From Pseudoscleropodium purum (taxonomy: Eukaryota; Streptophyta; Bryopsida; Hypnales; Brachytheciaceae), in NCBI GenBank assembly GCA_963969395.1, contig OZ017795.1, positions 15,872,001-15,936,000 on the forward strand: a stretch of DNA of 64,000 nt, read 5' to 3'. The notes under the pieces are model-generated. The model was not told the origin of the DNA. It made no database searches and saw only the letters and a program-made list of their open reading frames with translations. The position numbers and the translations under genes are program-made. Of this stretch, positions 22,780-32,943 are shown one piece after another (position 1 is the first letter of the stretch; each line of letters starts with the position of its first letter).

Positions 22780-23510
22780 ATTGCAAGCAATTGGAGCTAA
22801 AAAACTGCTTTTGAAATCACCTTTTTAAGAAAGAAAAATTTGAAATGGGTTTCCAAGATTTACAAGCACATCAATAGCTTTGAATCATTCAATTTTCATT
22901 CGCGAGATAAGAGTTATGAGCAAGTTTAGTTTGTGGGTAGTTATGGAATCTCTACTCTAAGATTAACTTGGAGGTCCATTTTTAAAGTCTATTTTCAATA
23001 TTTTTGAAAAAAATAAAAAAATTGGATGTAGATTTTTATTACAATATTACAAACCATTTGGATTGGCACTTCTCAATTCTATAATTCAATTCTTAACAAT
23101 TTAGTATTCTAAATCATGCTCTACTTCTCTCTACTTCCTATTTCTTTCCATTATGTTGTACAATTCCAAATGATTTGTATTTATCAAGTATGTAGCCAAT
23201 TGCTTTGAAGAATGAATCCAAAGAAGCACTGTCATTTTGGACATTTTTTCTAGAAATGTGACCTTGTGAAGTACAACTTCCCGTCTTCTCCTCAAGCCAA
23301 AAAAAGGATTTTTGTAAATTCAAAAGCTAATATCATGCAATCTATATGGAAGAAATTTCTAAAATTGTTTCCACATCTTGTGAGACCAATGTATGACAAG
23401 ATCCTATGGTTAGATGTATCCCAAAACATGATTTTACAAAAAAACGGTACTAGTCTTAGAAATGGCAATTTTGGACCGTGCAAAAATAGTCCAAAACCGG
23501 GAGGGGCTAA
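22780..23510 (+). repeat. Dispersed repeat family R700, copy
   Basis: Same orientation and landmark order as 16880-17656 (GCGAGATAAGAGTTATGAG, TTTAGTTTGTGGGTAGT, CTAATATCATGCAATCTATATGG). Noncoding. Confidence 0.7.
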
Positions 23511-24489
23511 ATTGTTTATCATATTTCAAAGGGATGTTGAAAATCTTGTACATAGGCAAGTACCCATTCAAATACAAAAGCTTTAAATTTGATGAATTGG
23601 CCTGCCATTTGCGGACTTGCAACTTGCATGTTTTCATTGTATATCATTGTGATCACATTTTGGTCCTCCATAGAAATTGTTTGATCTCTAGTACCAAAGG
23701 TGGTAATTTGCATAGGAATACACCAAAGGGAAGGCATCCCCCAAGTCCCAATCTTTCATGCTCATGCGTCATGTAATTTTCATAGAACAAAGGTCCTCCA
23801 AAATTTTAAGATGAGTCCCTTTAGCCAGGATACAAATGAATGCCGTTATAAATTTATTTGCTTGTGAAATTTAGGCAAGAAAAATAAACATATTACCCTA
23901 TAGAAGCTACATACAATTTAAAATAGTGCAAATTTTTGAAACACATGCTAGTGGATTATAAGTATAAACATTTATACTAGAATGTAAGGATCAATTCTAA
24001 ACCCATGTTTGACAAGTATTAAATGATTCTTCTTCTTTGGAACCTAGAAACTATAATTATTACTCCAATCAAGAGAGAATAGAATACTTTTATTTCCTAC
24101 CACTATCATCTAGACTTGTTGTTGGATCTTGAACAACCAACCTCTTGTAAGAGAAATTAAGTGCACTCTTCACATATTTGCAAGTGTTTGCTTTTATCTA
24201 TATGCCTATTGTGATCTAGATTTCGCCATCTCACAAAACCCAGGGAAATAGTATAGAGGTTCTTAAAATCTTGGGAATGGTCAAATAGTCTAACGTATTG
24301 TAGCTAAAGTCACTTGTTTTCTAGAATAAAAAGGTATTTAATATGAATTATCAGACAATTCTTAATAAACAATTTATCTTATACATTCTTATACCCAAAG
24401 GAATAATTTGTTGGCCAGTCCATTAAATAATGCTATTGGACGCATGATTGCTGTCTCAGTCCTGCCTAGTGTTCTAGGGGTATTTCAAA
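23511..24489. other. AT-rich intergenic DNA
   Basis: No gene seen. Confidence 0.45.
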
Positions 24490-26431
24490 GACAATTTGTC
24501 AGGTTGTTCAACAATTTGTCATGCATGATCTAGACTCTTAAGTGCAACAATTCGCATATATATATATAGAGAGAGAGAGAGAGATTCTTTAATTACCATG
24601 AAGTTTTTTACCATAACAATTTGTCCAGTCACTACTTAGCTAGCCAAATTACTAATTTTATATGAGTATCAAAACAGTCCCAGTTCTCTACAACAAATTG
24701 TCCCTATACTAATGTAGGGGGAATGAGTGTATAATGCAATTTCAGCTTCCAACTTCTCTGCACATTATCACAACTTGTGAAAACCAAACAATTCATCTCC
24801 GACTAATTTCCATGAGATTACTGGTCCATAGTTGTCCTTCATTCCACAGTCAAGGACTCAAGGCAAATTGTCTTCAATGTCAGATTTTGATCAAATAAAT
24901 TGTCACTACCCTACTCAGCCTCTTGCGGCTTTTGGCAATTAATTTATCAACAGGCTATAAATTTCAATTTATATTATTTTATTAATTTACAATATCAACA
25001 CAAGTAGTGAACAAATTGTCTCATCACAACACAACAAAGCTCTTTCATATCAACTTGTATAATTTTTCTACATACTTCAAAAAGACAGTTCATGTTCAAT
25101 TCAATAGTTCATTTATTCATAATAGTTTTAATTTTCATTCATATTCCAACAACAATTTAATTTTATCGACAATTCGTCAAAGATAAAATTATTTCGCACC
25201 AAAACAAACATTCAACAATTTGTTTCACATTGACATATTACATTATCAAAACAGTTTTGGATAAATTATTCAATTACATTGTATCATACAAATTATCATT
25301 TAGGAATTTTTTAATTAATAATTAGTAATCAAAAATATAATAATTATTAATTAAAGTGATTCTTAATGTCCTTACTCCAGTAATTATAATAAATTAATTA
25401 AAATCATTCTACTGATTTCAATTAACAAACAAATTGATCACTGCATAAATTCAATCAATTTACAGACAATTTGTTGGAATCTACATTACCAAACAAAAGA
25501 CTCGATGAATAAGTTGCCTCTTACTCGATCTGGACTGTCGCTCCATTCACTTGCCATCGTTGCTGCCTCCGAACAAATTGTCTTGCGATTCTTTCTCTGT
25601 TTGCATCATTGTGAATTCACTCACATATTCGCTCAGACAAATTGTTCTCTAAATTCTCACTGGAATATCGATATGAAGACTTAGATCCACTCACTGAGAA
25701 TTCACTCAACAACTTGACAAATTGTTTTAAGATCACACATACAAGAAACACAGTTTACCCCACCGCTACTATTGAGCCTCAAACAATTTGTCTAAAACAA
25801 CTCAGTCATTCCAATCACTGGAAACAGATTAACTTACAATTACAATTACACCATTCATTCACAAGTTCACAATCAAGAAATTCAATCATTGGATACAAAT
25901 TTTACACAACAATGTAATGCCCAATTCAAACTCTCACAAAGTAGTCCACCTGGACTTTCCTTCCAACAACAAATTGTTTAACTCAAAATTCACAATCTCC
26001 ACAACAATATTCCAATCACTGAAAATATAAGAGACTCAAGTGAATGAGCACAAAGACAAATGTTTACAAAATTATATTAACAAAGCACATTCTGTACTGA
26101 AACAAACAAATTGTTTATAAAAGTACGCTACTGAAGACCGAGAGAGTGGGGGCGAAGAAAGACAAATTGTCTTAGGCTATACTGTCTCAAGCAGTACCAA
26201 ACCACAAATTGGAATCACTGCCAAGACAAATTGTCCTACTTCATATCTTGCCTATTTACATCCTTCAAAATCTAAAGTCAATTTGTCTATCTTTTTCTAC
26301 ATAATATGAAACTGTACTTATAAATTATCTCTATTTCCACTATAAAAGGCAAATTGACTAAAAAACCAAAAAGTTGCAAGACTACACTTATACATCTAGT
26401 GATGCATGTTTTGACTAATATACAATTTGTC
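24490..26431. repeat. Cluster of about 21 copies of an 11-bp palindrome, GACAAWTTGTC
   Basis: Sites matching at least 8-9 of 11 positions start at 24490, 24510, 24615, 24692, 24862, 24894, 25010, 25168, 25214, 25465, 25572, 25636, 25716, 25783, 25968, 26105, 26161, 26225, 26277, 26348 and 26421. Three are perfect (24490, 26161, 26225). Spacing is irregular, mostly 50-150 bp, and the sequence between sites is not repeated, so this is neither a tandem array nor a CRISPR. Two GACAA half-sites facing each other over one A/T suggest binding by a dimeric protein. I see no transposon ends or gene around it. It could be the subterminal part of a DNA transposon or a regulatory region. An (AT)n(AG)n microsatellite lies at about 24557-24583. 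Confidence 0.7.
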
Positions 26432-27129
26432 TTGTGGTGACTTTGGATTCAATTAATCAAGAACCCCATAGACACCTATTTTTGTCAAAGAAATCAATAG
26501 TCTATATTTTCAAACAACTTAACTTTTGTGGCATCTTTTAGAGTAATAAAGCATCCATCAAAAACTAATCCTTTCTCTAGCATCGCTTGGTGGATTCCCT
26601 TTGCACTACCTTAGCCTCCATTGACATTCAATCTCAAATTACAAATGTGAAAGCCTTAGAAATCGACTTCAATAAACATCTAGTGCCTTTACCAACCCAA
26701 AACCTTTCATTTCGTCAAGAAGGTGCAATCAATCAAACAAGTCGAATTAATATGACAACGTAGAAAACATGTCCATTGCAACGACATAAATTCAACAATG
26801 GAGTACAATACAAGGAAAAAAGAGATTTGAAAATCATTGCTACATTGCATCACTACACATGAAGCAAGAGAGCAATCACCTAATAATTCTAAACCCTAAC
26901 TCAACATGTCGTGCCTCCTATAGTGCCATTCATGCATGAGCAAGCTAATCAAAACATCACCTACATTTTGAGAAAATGAATCACAAAAGCAACCAAAAGA
27001 TGTTGACTTTAATTTCCATAAACTGAAGTGCCTTGTCAAGTACATACTATGCTAATGAGAAAATGATTAGAGAAAACAATAAGCATTCTAGGAAAGCAAT
27101 TATGCCAATAACTTCCTTCAAGATTCTTC
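26432..27129. other. AT-rich intergenic DNA
   Basis: No gene seen; lies downstream of the decayed end of the NLR gene. Confidence 0.45.
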
Positions 27130-28024
27130 AACTAGTGGGTATATTTTTGGAGCTCCTTCAAAACTTTGTACTCTCAAAAATCCAAAGTTGATATAAGATT
27201 CTCAAGCCTTAAACAATTTTGGAAAAACTTTTGAAGGATACCAAAATTTCTAGATCCAACCATATGAGAAGATTTAAATACTCTATCTCTTTCAAATACT
27301 CATTCGAAAATTCTCACATATAAAGTCTCAAAATTTAAAGAGATTTTGATTTTCCACTGTTAGTTGGCAGGTCTTTCAAAGATTGAATTCATTGAGATGA
27401 ATGTAACTTGTTAATGTTCTCCAAAAGCTACCTAAAGGATATAGACATTTCTAGATTCTACGTTTTGGGGCAATCCAAGCCTCTAATCCTTTTAAGAAGT
27501 ACTTCTAGGGATTCACATCATTAAAGATCCAACACACTGAGAGAATTCAACTTGCCAATGTTCTCCAAAAGCTCACTCAAGAATTCACACCCACTTAGAT
27601 ACAACTCTGTAAGACATTTCAACCTTCTATTGCTTTGAACAAGTACTTTCCAAGTTTCAAGGATTTACAACCTTGCCACAATTGAACTCATTAAGAGCTT
27701 CAACTCATCAATGTTCTTTAGAGGCTCACTAAAAAATGTACACTCATCTAGATCCAACTTTGTAAGACATTTCAAACCTCCAATGCTTTAAGGAAGCACT
27801 TTCAAGAATGAACAATCTGGAAGATTCAATTCAACGAGAGAATTTGAACATCCGATGCTCTCCGGAAGCTCACTCAAGGATCCACATTCATATAGAACCA
27901 ACTTTGTGAGACATTTCAAGCCTCCAATGATTTGAAGAAGAGCTTTCAAGGATGAACAACCTCGAAGTCTCAACTCAAAAAGAGAGTTGAAGCATCCAAT
28001 GCTCTCTAGAAGCTCACTGAAGGA
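27130..28024 (-). pseudogene. Decayed 3' extension of the NLR leucine-rich repeats
   Basis: The LRR reading frame continues past the stop of the gene upstream (TGA at 28025-28027, where other units have GGA). Recognisable LRR units run on, for example 27788-27973 (LYECGSLSELPESIGCSNSLVEL), then a TAA inside LP-stop-SIGGLK (CAA to TAA) and further, more diverged units to about 27130. Similarity falls with distance. Either an old longer NLR lost its 3' end, or repeat copies beyond the stop are drifting. Confidence 0.7.
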
Positions 28025-31000
28025 TCAACATTCATATAGATTCACTTTTGTGAGAAATTTCAAGCCTCCAATGCTTTGAGGAAGCACTTTCAAGCATAAA
28101 CATCCACTAATATCCAACTCAAGAAGAGAGTTCAAGCATCCCATGCTCTCCGGAAGCTCACTCAAGGATCCACATTCATATAGAACCAACTTTGTGAGAC
28201 ATTTCAAGCCTCCAATGCTTTGAGGAAGTGCTTTCAAGGATGAACATTCTCCAAGATCCAACTCAAGAAGAGAGTTCAAGCATCCGATGCTCTCCGGAAG
28301 CTCACTCAAGGATTCACATTGACTAAGATACAAGTTTGTGAGACATTTCAAGCCTCCAATGCTTTGAGGAAGCACTTTCAAGGATGAGCAGTATCGAAGA
28401 TGCAACTCAAGAAGAGAGTTCAAGCATCCGATGCTCTCCGGAAGCTCACTCAAGGATCCACACATCTGAAGATGCAACTTTGTGAGACATTTCAAGCCTC
28501 CAATGCTTTGAGGAAGCACTTTCAAGGATGAGCAGTATCGAAGATCCAACTCAAAAAGAGAGTTCAAGCATCCGATGCTCTCCGGAAGCTCACTCAAGGA
28601 TTCACACATCTGAAGATGCAACTTTGTGAGACATTTCAAGCCTCCAATGCTTTGAGGAAGCACTTTCAAGGATGAACATTCTCCAAGATCCAACTCAAGA
28701 AGAGAGTTCAAGCATCCGATGCTCTCCGGAAGCTCACTTAAGGATCCACACCCGTATAGAAGCAACTTTGTGAGACAATTCAAGCCTCCAATGCTTTGAG
28801 GAAGCACTTTCAAGGATGAGGAGTATCGAAGATCCAATTCAAGAAGAGAGTTCAAGCATCCGATGCTCTCCGGAAGCTCACTTAAGGATCCACACATCTG
28901 AAGATGCAACTTTGTGAGACATTTCAAGCCTCCAATGCTTTGAGGAAGCACTTTCAAGGATGAGCAGTATCGAAGATGCAACTCAAGAAGAGAGTTCAAG
29001 CATCCCATGCTCTCCGGAAGCTCACTTAAGGATCCACACATCTGAAGATGCAACTTTGTGAGACATTTCAAGCCTCCAATGCTTTGAGGAAGCACTTTCA
29101 AGGATGAGCAGTATTGAAGATCCAATTCAAGAAGAGAGTTCAAGCATCCGATGCTCTCCGGAAGCTCACTCAAGGATTCACACATCTGAAGATGCAACTT
29201 TGTGAGACATTTCAAGCCTCCAATGCTTTGAGGAAGCACTTTCAAGGATGAGCAGTATCGAAGATGCAACTCAAGAAGAGAGTTCAAGCATCCGATGCTC
29301 TCCGGAAGCTCACTCAAGGATCCACACCTATAAAGATCCAACTTTGTGAGACATTTCAAGCCTCCAATGCTTTGAGGAAGCACTTTCAAGGATGAGCAGT
29401 ATTGAAGATCCAACTCAAGAAGAGAGTTCAAGCATCCGATGCTCTCCGGAAGCTCACTCAAGGATCCACATTCATATAGAACCAACTTTGTGAGACATTT
29501 CAAGCCTCCAATGCTTTGAGGAAGCACTTTCAAGGATGAACATCCTCCAAGATCCAACTCAAGAAGAGAATTCAAGCATCCGATGCTCTCCGGAAGCTCA
29601 CTCAAGGATCCACATTCATATAGAACCAACTTTGTGAGACATTTCAAGCCTCCAATGCTTTGAGGAAGCACTTTCAAGGATGAGCAGTATTGAAGATCCA
29701 ACTCAAGAAGAGAGTTCAAGCATCCGATGCTCTCCGGAAGCTCACTCAAGGTTGTACATTTTTGAAGATTTAAAACCAAAAGAGACCTCAATCCAAACAT
29801 GTCGGGGAGCTTTCCATCAAAGTTATTTTGTGAGAGGTCAAGATATTGCAAGGCTAGTAAGTTGGAGAAGAATTTCTCTGGTATGGACAATCCTTTTCTA
29901 CCATTTGACAATGCTCGTAGCAAACACACTCGAAGATAAGGAGCATGAATTTGGTTTGGCCATATCAAAATGGTACTTTGCATAAATGACATCCTGTGCA
30001 CCTTCTCTAGAGACTTCTTTGCAAAAGGAGATGTCAAGACTTTTCCCGATTGAAACCAACATTTGGATGCACAATCATTCGGTTTTGCTGTGTCAATGAT
30101 GTACATTGCAAGATCCCGCATAATGTCATGTATAGTTATATATCCCAAATCACGATTCCAATCAATCATGGACCGCTTCACAAGCATTCGAAGATGTGCC
30201 ATGGCTACATCTTCTAGCTTCATTCCATCATGTACACCAAATAATCCTTCCGTAATCCATATCTTGGATAAATCTGTAATGGAGATTTGGTGGTCTTCGG
30301 GGAATGCAGCACAATACAAGAAACATTCCTTTGTCTCATCGTGCTTTAAATTATTGTAACTCAATTGTAGACGTTGATACAATTCATCATCCACATTGGA
30401 ATTCAATATTGGCTTGGATTGCTCCAATTCACATAAAGCAAAATTCCACTCATCCAATTCATGCTTGTCTAGCATGGCACTACCAATCACTTTCAAAGCT
30501 AGAGGAAGACCTTTGCATTCCTTGCAAACCTTTTTTGCCACATCTTCCAAAATATTTGGTGGTAGAACACCACATTCAAATGCATGAGAACAAAACAATT
30601 TCCAACTATCCTCGTTGCAGAGCGATAACACCACTTCTACTTCAGCATGAATTTTAGAGAGGATTGTCGCACATCGGGTTGTTATCAAAGTAGTAGATCC
30701 CGGAGCCGAGGCAATATTCAACCAATGCATCATTTCTTTATGATCATATTGTTTTTCCCAAACATCATCTAAAATTAGAAACACCTTCTTCTTCGCAAAG
30801 GCATTCCACAAATATGTGCGTTGGTCTTCTTGGTTGCGATGAACATATTCATCTTCAAATACCCCATCATTCAAGAACTTTCCCATGGTTTTGTACAAGT
30901 CAAGAATTCTAGCATCTAAGCCAACCGTAATCCACAGGATACTTTGTGATCCATAGAGGGCTTTGATGTCTTGATCATTGTTCAATTGTGCTGCAAGTGA

Positions 31001-31585
31001 AGTTTTCCCAGCGCCACCTCTTCCTTGCAATCCAAAAAAAGTAGGCTTGGCTTTTGTATAGCTTGCTAATATGGATGTCTTCAATTTGTTGAACGGTTTC
31101 TCCACCCCCACAATCAATGAAGGAGTTGGTTGTATTACAAACTCCGCTTTTGACTCTAATTGCTTTTGAGCTAAGTTTGAAGATTGCATATTCACACCAA
31201 GTGTGGCTAGAATTGCATTTAACCTTGCCTCATCAATTTGATCATTAATGTGTTTTAAGCGAGATGGTAACTTGCGCCATTGGCACACTTTCATCAATCT
31301 CATGAATGTGCCAGCTCTCGACTCTTGAAGACATTCTTCAAGAACACTTTGAGCATTGCTCAATATTGTATTGAATTCGGACAACCAATTCAAATGAGCC
31401 TGCTCATAGATGGTTGGATTTTTCTCAACCACCTCTAATAGAGGTACAATTTTATCCACCTTCACCTTGAGAGCTTTGCAAGTCTCTTTGATTCTTATTG
31501 CACCTTTGGCAGCATCAATCACCTTTGTGAGCAACAAACTCACAATTGCTCCTACGACTGCTGGAGTAAAAAGTGGATCCCCCAT
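28025..31585 (-). CDS. NLR immune receptor with RPW8-like N-terminus, NB-ARC and LRR
   Basis: 1,186 codons in one open frame from ATG 31585. Residues 1-150 resemble the RPW8-like coiled-coil type (MGDPLFTPAVVGAIVSLLL...). The NB-ARC domain has a P-loop GRGGAGKTS (188-196), kinase-2 FLILDDVWE (269-277), GSTTLITTR (RNBS-B), CKGLPLAL (357-364), CFLYCAAFPED (RNBS-D) and IHD at about 485-487 in place of MHD. LRRs of 24 residues start near 560, and from about 610 to the end there are twelve nearly identical 48-residue (144-bp) double units. Such proteins sense pathogen effectors in the cytoplasm and trigger immunity; RPW8-type members often act as helpers. All nucleotide-binding motifs are intact. 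The stop falls inside an LRR unit and LRR homology continues beyond it, so the product may be a C-terminally shortened form. No intron is needed. Confidence 0.9.
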   Translation of the reverse strand: MGDPLFTPAVVGAIVSLLLTKVIDAAKGAIRIKETCKALKVKVDKIVPLLEVVEKNPTIYEQAHLNWLSEFNTILSNAQSVLEECLQESRAGTFMRLMKVCQWRKLPSRLKHINDQIDEARLNAILATLGVNMQSSNLAQKQLESKAEFVIQPTPSLIVGVEKPFNKLKTSILASYTKAKPTFFGLQGRGGAGKTSLAAQLNNDQDIKALYGSQSILWITVGLDARILDLYKTMGKFLNDGVFEDEYVHRNQEDQRTYLWNAFAKKKVFLILDDVWEKQYDHKEMMHWLNIASAPGSTTLITTRCATILSKIHAEVEVVLSLCNEDSWKLFCSHAFECGVLPPNILEDVAKKVCKECKGLPLALKVIGSAMLDKHELDEWNFALCELEQSKPILNSNVDDELYQRLQLSYNNLKHDETKECFLYCAAFPEDHQISITDLSKIWITEGLFGVHDGMKLEDVAMAHLRMLVKRSMIDWNRDLGYITIHDIMRDLAMYIIDTAKPNDCASKCWFQSGKVLTSPFAKKSLEKVHRMSFMQSTILIWPNQIHAPYLRVCLLRALSNGRKGLSIPEKFFSNLLALQYLDLSQNNFDGKLPDMFGLRSLLVLNLQKCTTLSELPESIGCLNSLLELDLQYCSSLKVLPQSIGGLKCLTKLVLYECGSLSELPESIGCLNSLLELDLGGCSSLKVLPQSIGGLKCLTKLVLYECGSLSELPESIGCLNSLLELDLQYCSSLKVLPQSIGGLKCLTKLDLYRCGSLSELPESIGCLNSLLELHLRYCSSLKVLPQSIGGLKCLTKLHLQMCESLSELPESIGCLNSLLELDLQYCSSLKVLPQSIGGLKCLTKLHLQMCGSLSELPESMGCLNSLLELHLRYCSSLKVLPQSIGGLKCLTKLHLQMCGSLSELPESIGCLNSLLELDLRYSSSLKVLPQSIGGLNCLTKLLLYGCGSLSELPESIGCLNSLLELDLGECSSLKVLPQSIGGLKCLTKLHLQMCESLSELPESIGCLNSLFELDLRYCSSLKVLPQSIGGLKCLTKLHLQMCGSLSELPESIGCLNSLLELHLRYCSSLKVLPQSIGGLKCLTNLYLSQCESLSELPESIGCLNSLLELDLGECSSLKALPQSIGGLKCLTKLVLYECGSLSELPESMGCLNSLLELDISGCLCLKVLPQSIGGLKFLTKVNLYEC
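28028..29755 (-). repeat. Twelve 144-bp tandem LRR-coding units
   Basis: Each unit encodes LPES(I/M)GCLNSLLEL...C.SLKVLP then QSIGGLKCLTKL...C.SLSE. Variation is confined to the short stretches after LLEL and LTKL (DLQYC, HLRYC, DLGEC; VLYEC, HLQMC, DLYRC), the exposed beta-strand positions of an LRR. Backbone positions are nearly invariant, pointing to recent unequal crossing-over or gene conversion. Confidence 0.93.
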
Positions 31586-32940
31586 GGCAAGTTGGCAACC
31601 TATAAAGTTGTCAAAAAGAACATTTTAGATTAAGATAACATCTTAGAGAAGAATGCAATTATTCTTAGACATTTAAAACTCAAGGCATAATTGCAAAGAT
31701 ATGATACAAATTTTCTACAAACGTTAATATCAAATGAAAGTGTTGGAATTAATATCCAAAATTTTGTACAAATTCTATAGAAAGCAATGGATATATATAT
31801 TATAAGATCCCTTGTTAAGAAAATGATTGAATTGGTATCAAAAAATATTTGCATCCTAAAGGTCATGCAACATGCTTTCAACAATCAAAGTCTTTTCTAT
31901 GTCCATACTCAACATCAAGTTGTCTAAATCATCAATTTATTAAATGGTTTTGATGTTTGAAAACTACGGATTCTTCTATGATTACCAAACCAATTTGTTA
32001 TTCACTAAAAACTTTCATTATTGCATGCTCAAGCTACTTCAATTGGACCTCAATTTCATCATTTAAGACTAATAGTCTTAGATTGATTGCACAATGAGCA
32101 TGAAGATGGAAAAGTGAATACAAATAGGTTCAAAAGGGTTTCTAATAGACTTTTTAACCATATCCATTGGAAATGCATATTCTTTCCATTCATGATGGAA
32201 TTGGTTTAGTTGATATAACACTCTTGTTGTACTATAAAAATCCATAAACTCAAATCCAACATGCATGTTTGAACAATAAAGATTGAAGGGCTTTTCAACA
32301 TGCACTATTAGATATCCATTTCAATAAGAAAAATACAACCACTAAAAACAAAATGTTAAATAAACACATATGTACTAGGACCCCCCAAAATACCAACTAT
32401 ATATCCCTGCTATGTCCCAGTTCCTATAAAATATACAAAACCATTAGATGATATTCAATTGCTTTTGAAATTATAAATTCCCTAAGGTTTTGAGACTATA
32501 GGAACTTAGTCCACCAATTGCTTGATGTGGCACAATGACTACCACATCATTGAAAAAAACAAGTTATTTTTTATTTATTTATTTTTCATTAAAAAACTTC
32601 AATTTTTTTTCAATTAAAAAAATAAAAATAAAACTTCACAATGACTGTTCTCTGGCTGCCAAGGGATCAACAATGGGAATGGCCTTGAAACAGCCCTCCA
32701 AACCCCCCAACTCCTCTAATGCATGATAAACAAACACAAGGATACAACATGGGATAAAGTACACATACGTCATTATTAGTATGGTTATAGATACAACATT
32801 TCACATCATTTGTACCTCTTGTAAACCTACTCATCTCTACACGATACTACTTTCATCTCATATTTTAATCCTTTTCAAGTCAAAAAGTGACATGTCCCAA
32901 ACTAGCACATTCATGTGTAAGTCCCCAAAGCTACTACCCC
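31586..32940. repeat. NLR 5' flank, duplicated at 49.5-50.8 kb
   Basis: Aligns with 49549-50760. For example, AAATATTTGCATC(C/A)T(A/G)AAGGTCAT at about 31840 and 50215, and GACTAATAGTCTTAGATTGATT at about 32070 matches 50445. A third partial copy is at 33190-33440. Tail sequence at 32400-32940 is AT-rich with no gene. Confidence 0.65.
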
Positions 32941-32943
32941 ATG

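Noticed and set aside
24557..24583. (AT)n(AG)n microsatellite as a functional element
   Set aside because: Ordinary simple repeat.
25642..25917. 91-codon ORF in the palindrome cluster
   Set aside because: Low-complexity Ser/Thr/Asn-rich composition as expected from AT-rich DNA; it contains several palindromes and has no coding signal.
24490..26431. CRISPR-like or tandem array
   Set aside because: The repeated 11-mer is palindromic, irregularly spaced and in both orientations, with no fixed-length spacers; the context is a plant nuclear genome.
29680..30657. Plus-strand ORFs across the NLR gene
   Set aside because: Antisense shadows of the NLR coding sequence with no independent motifs.
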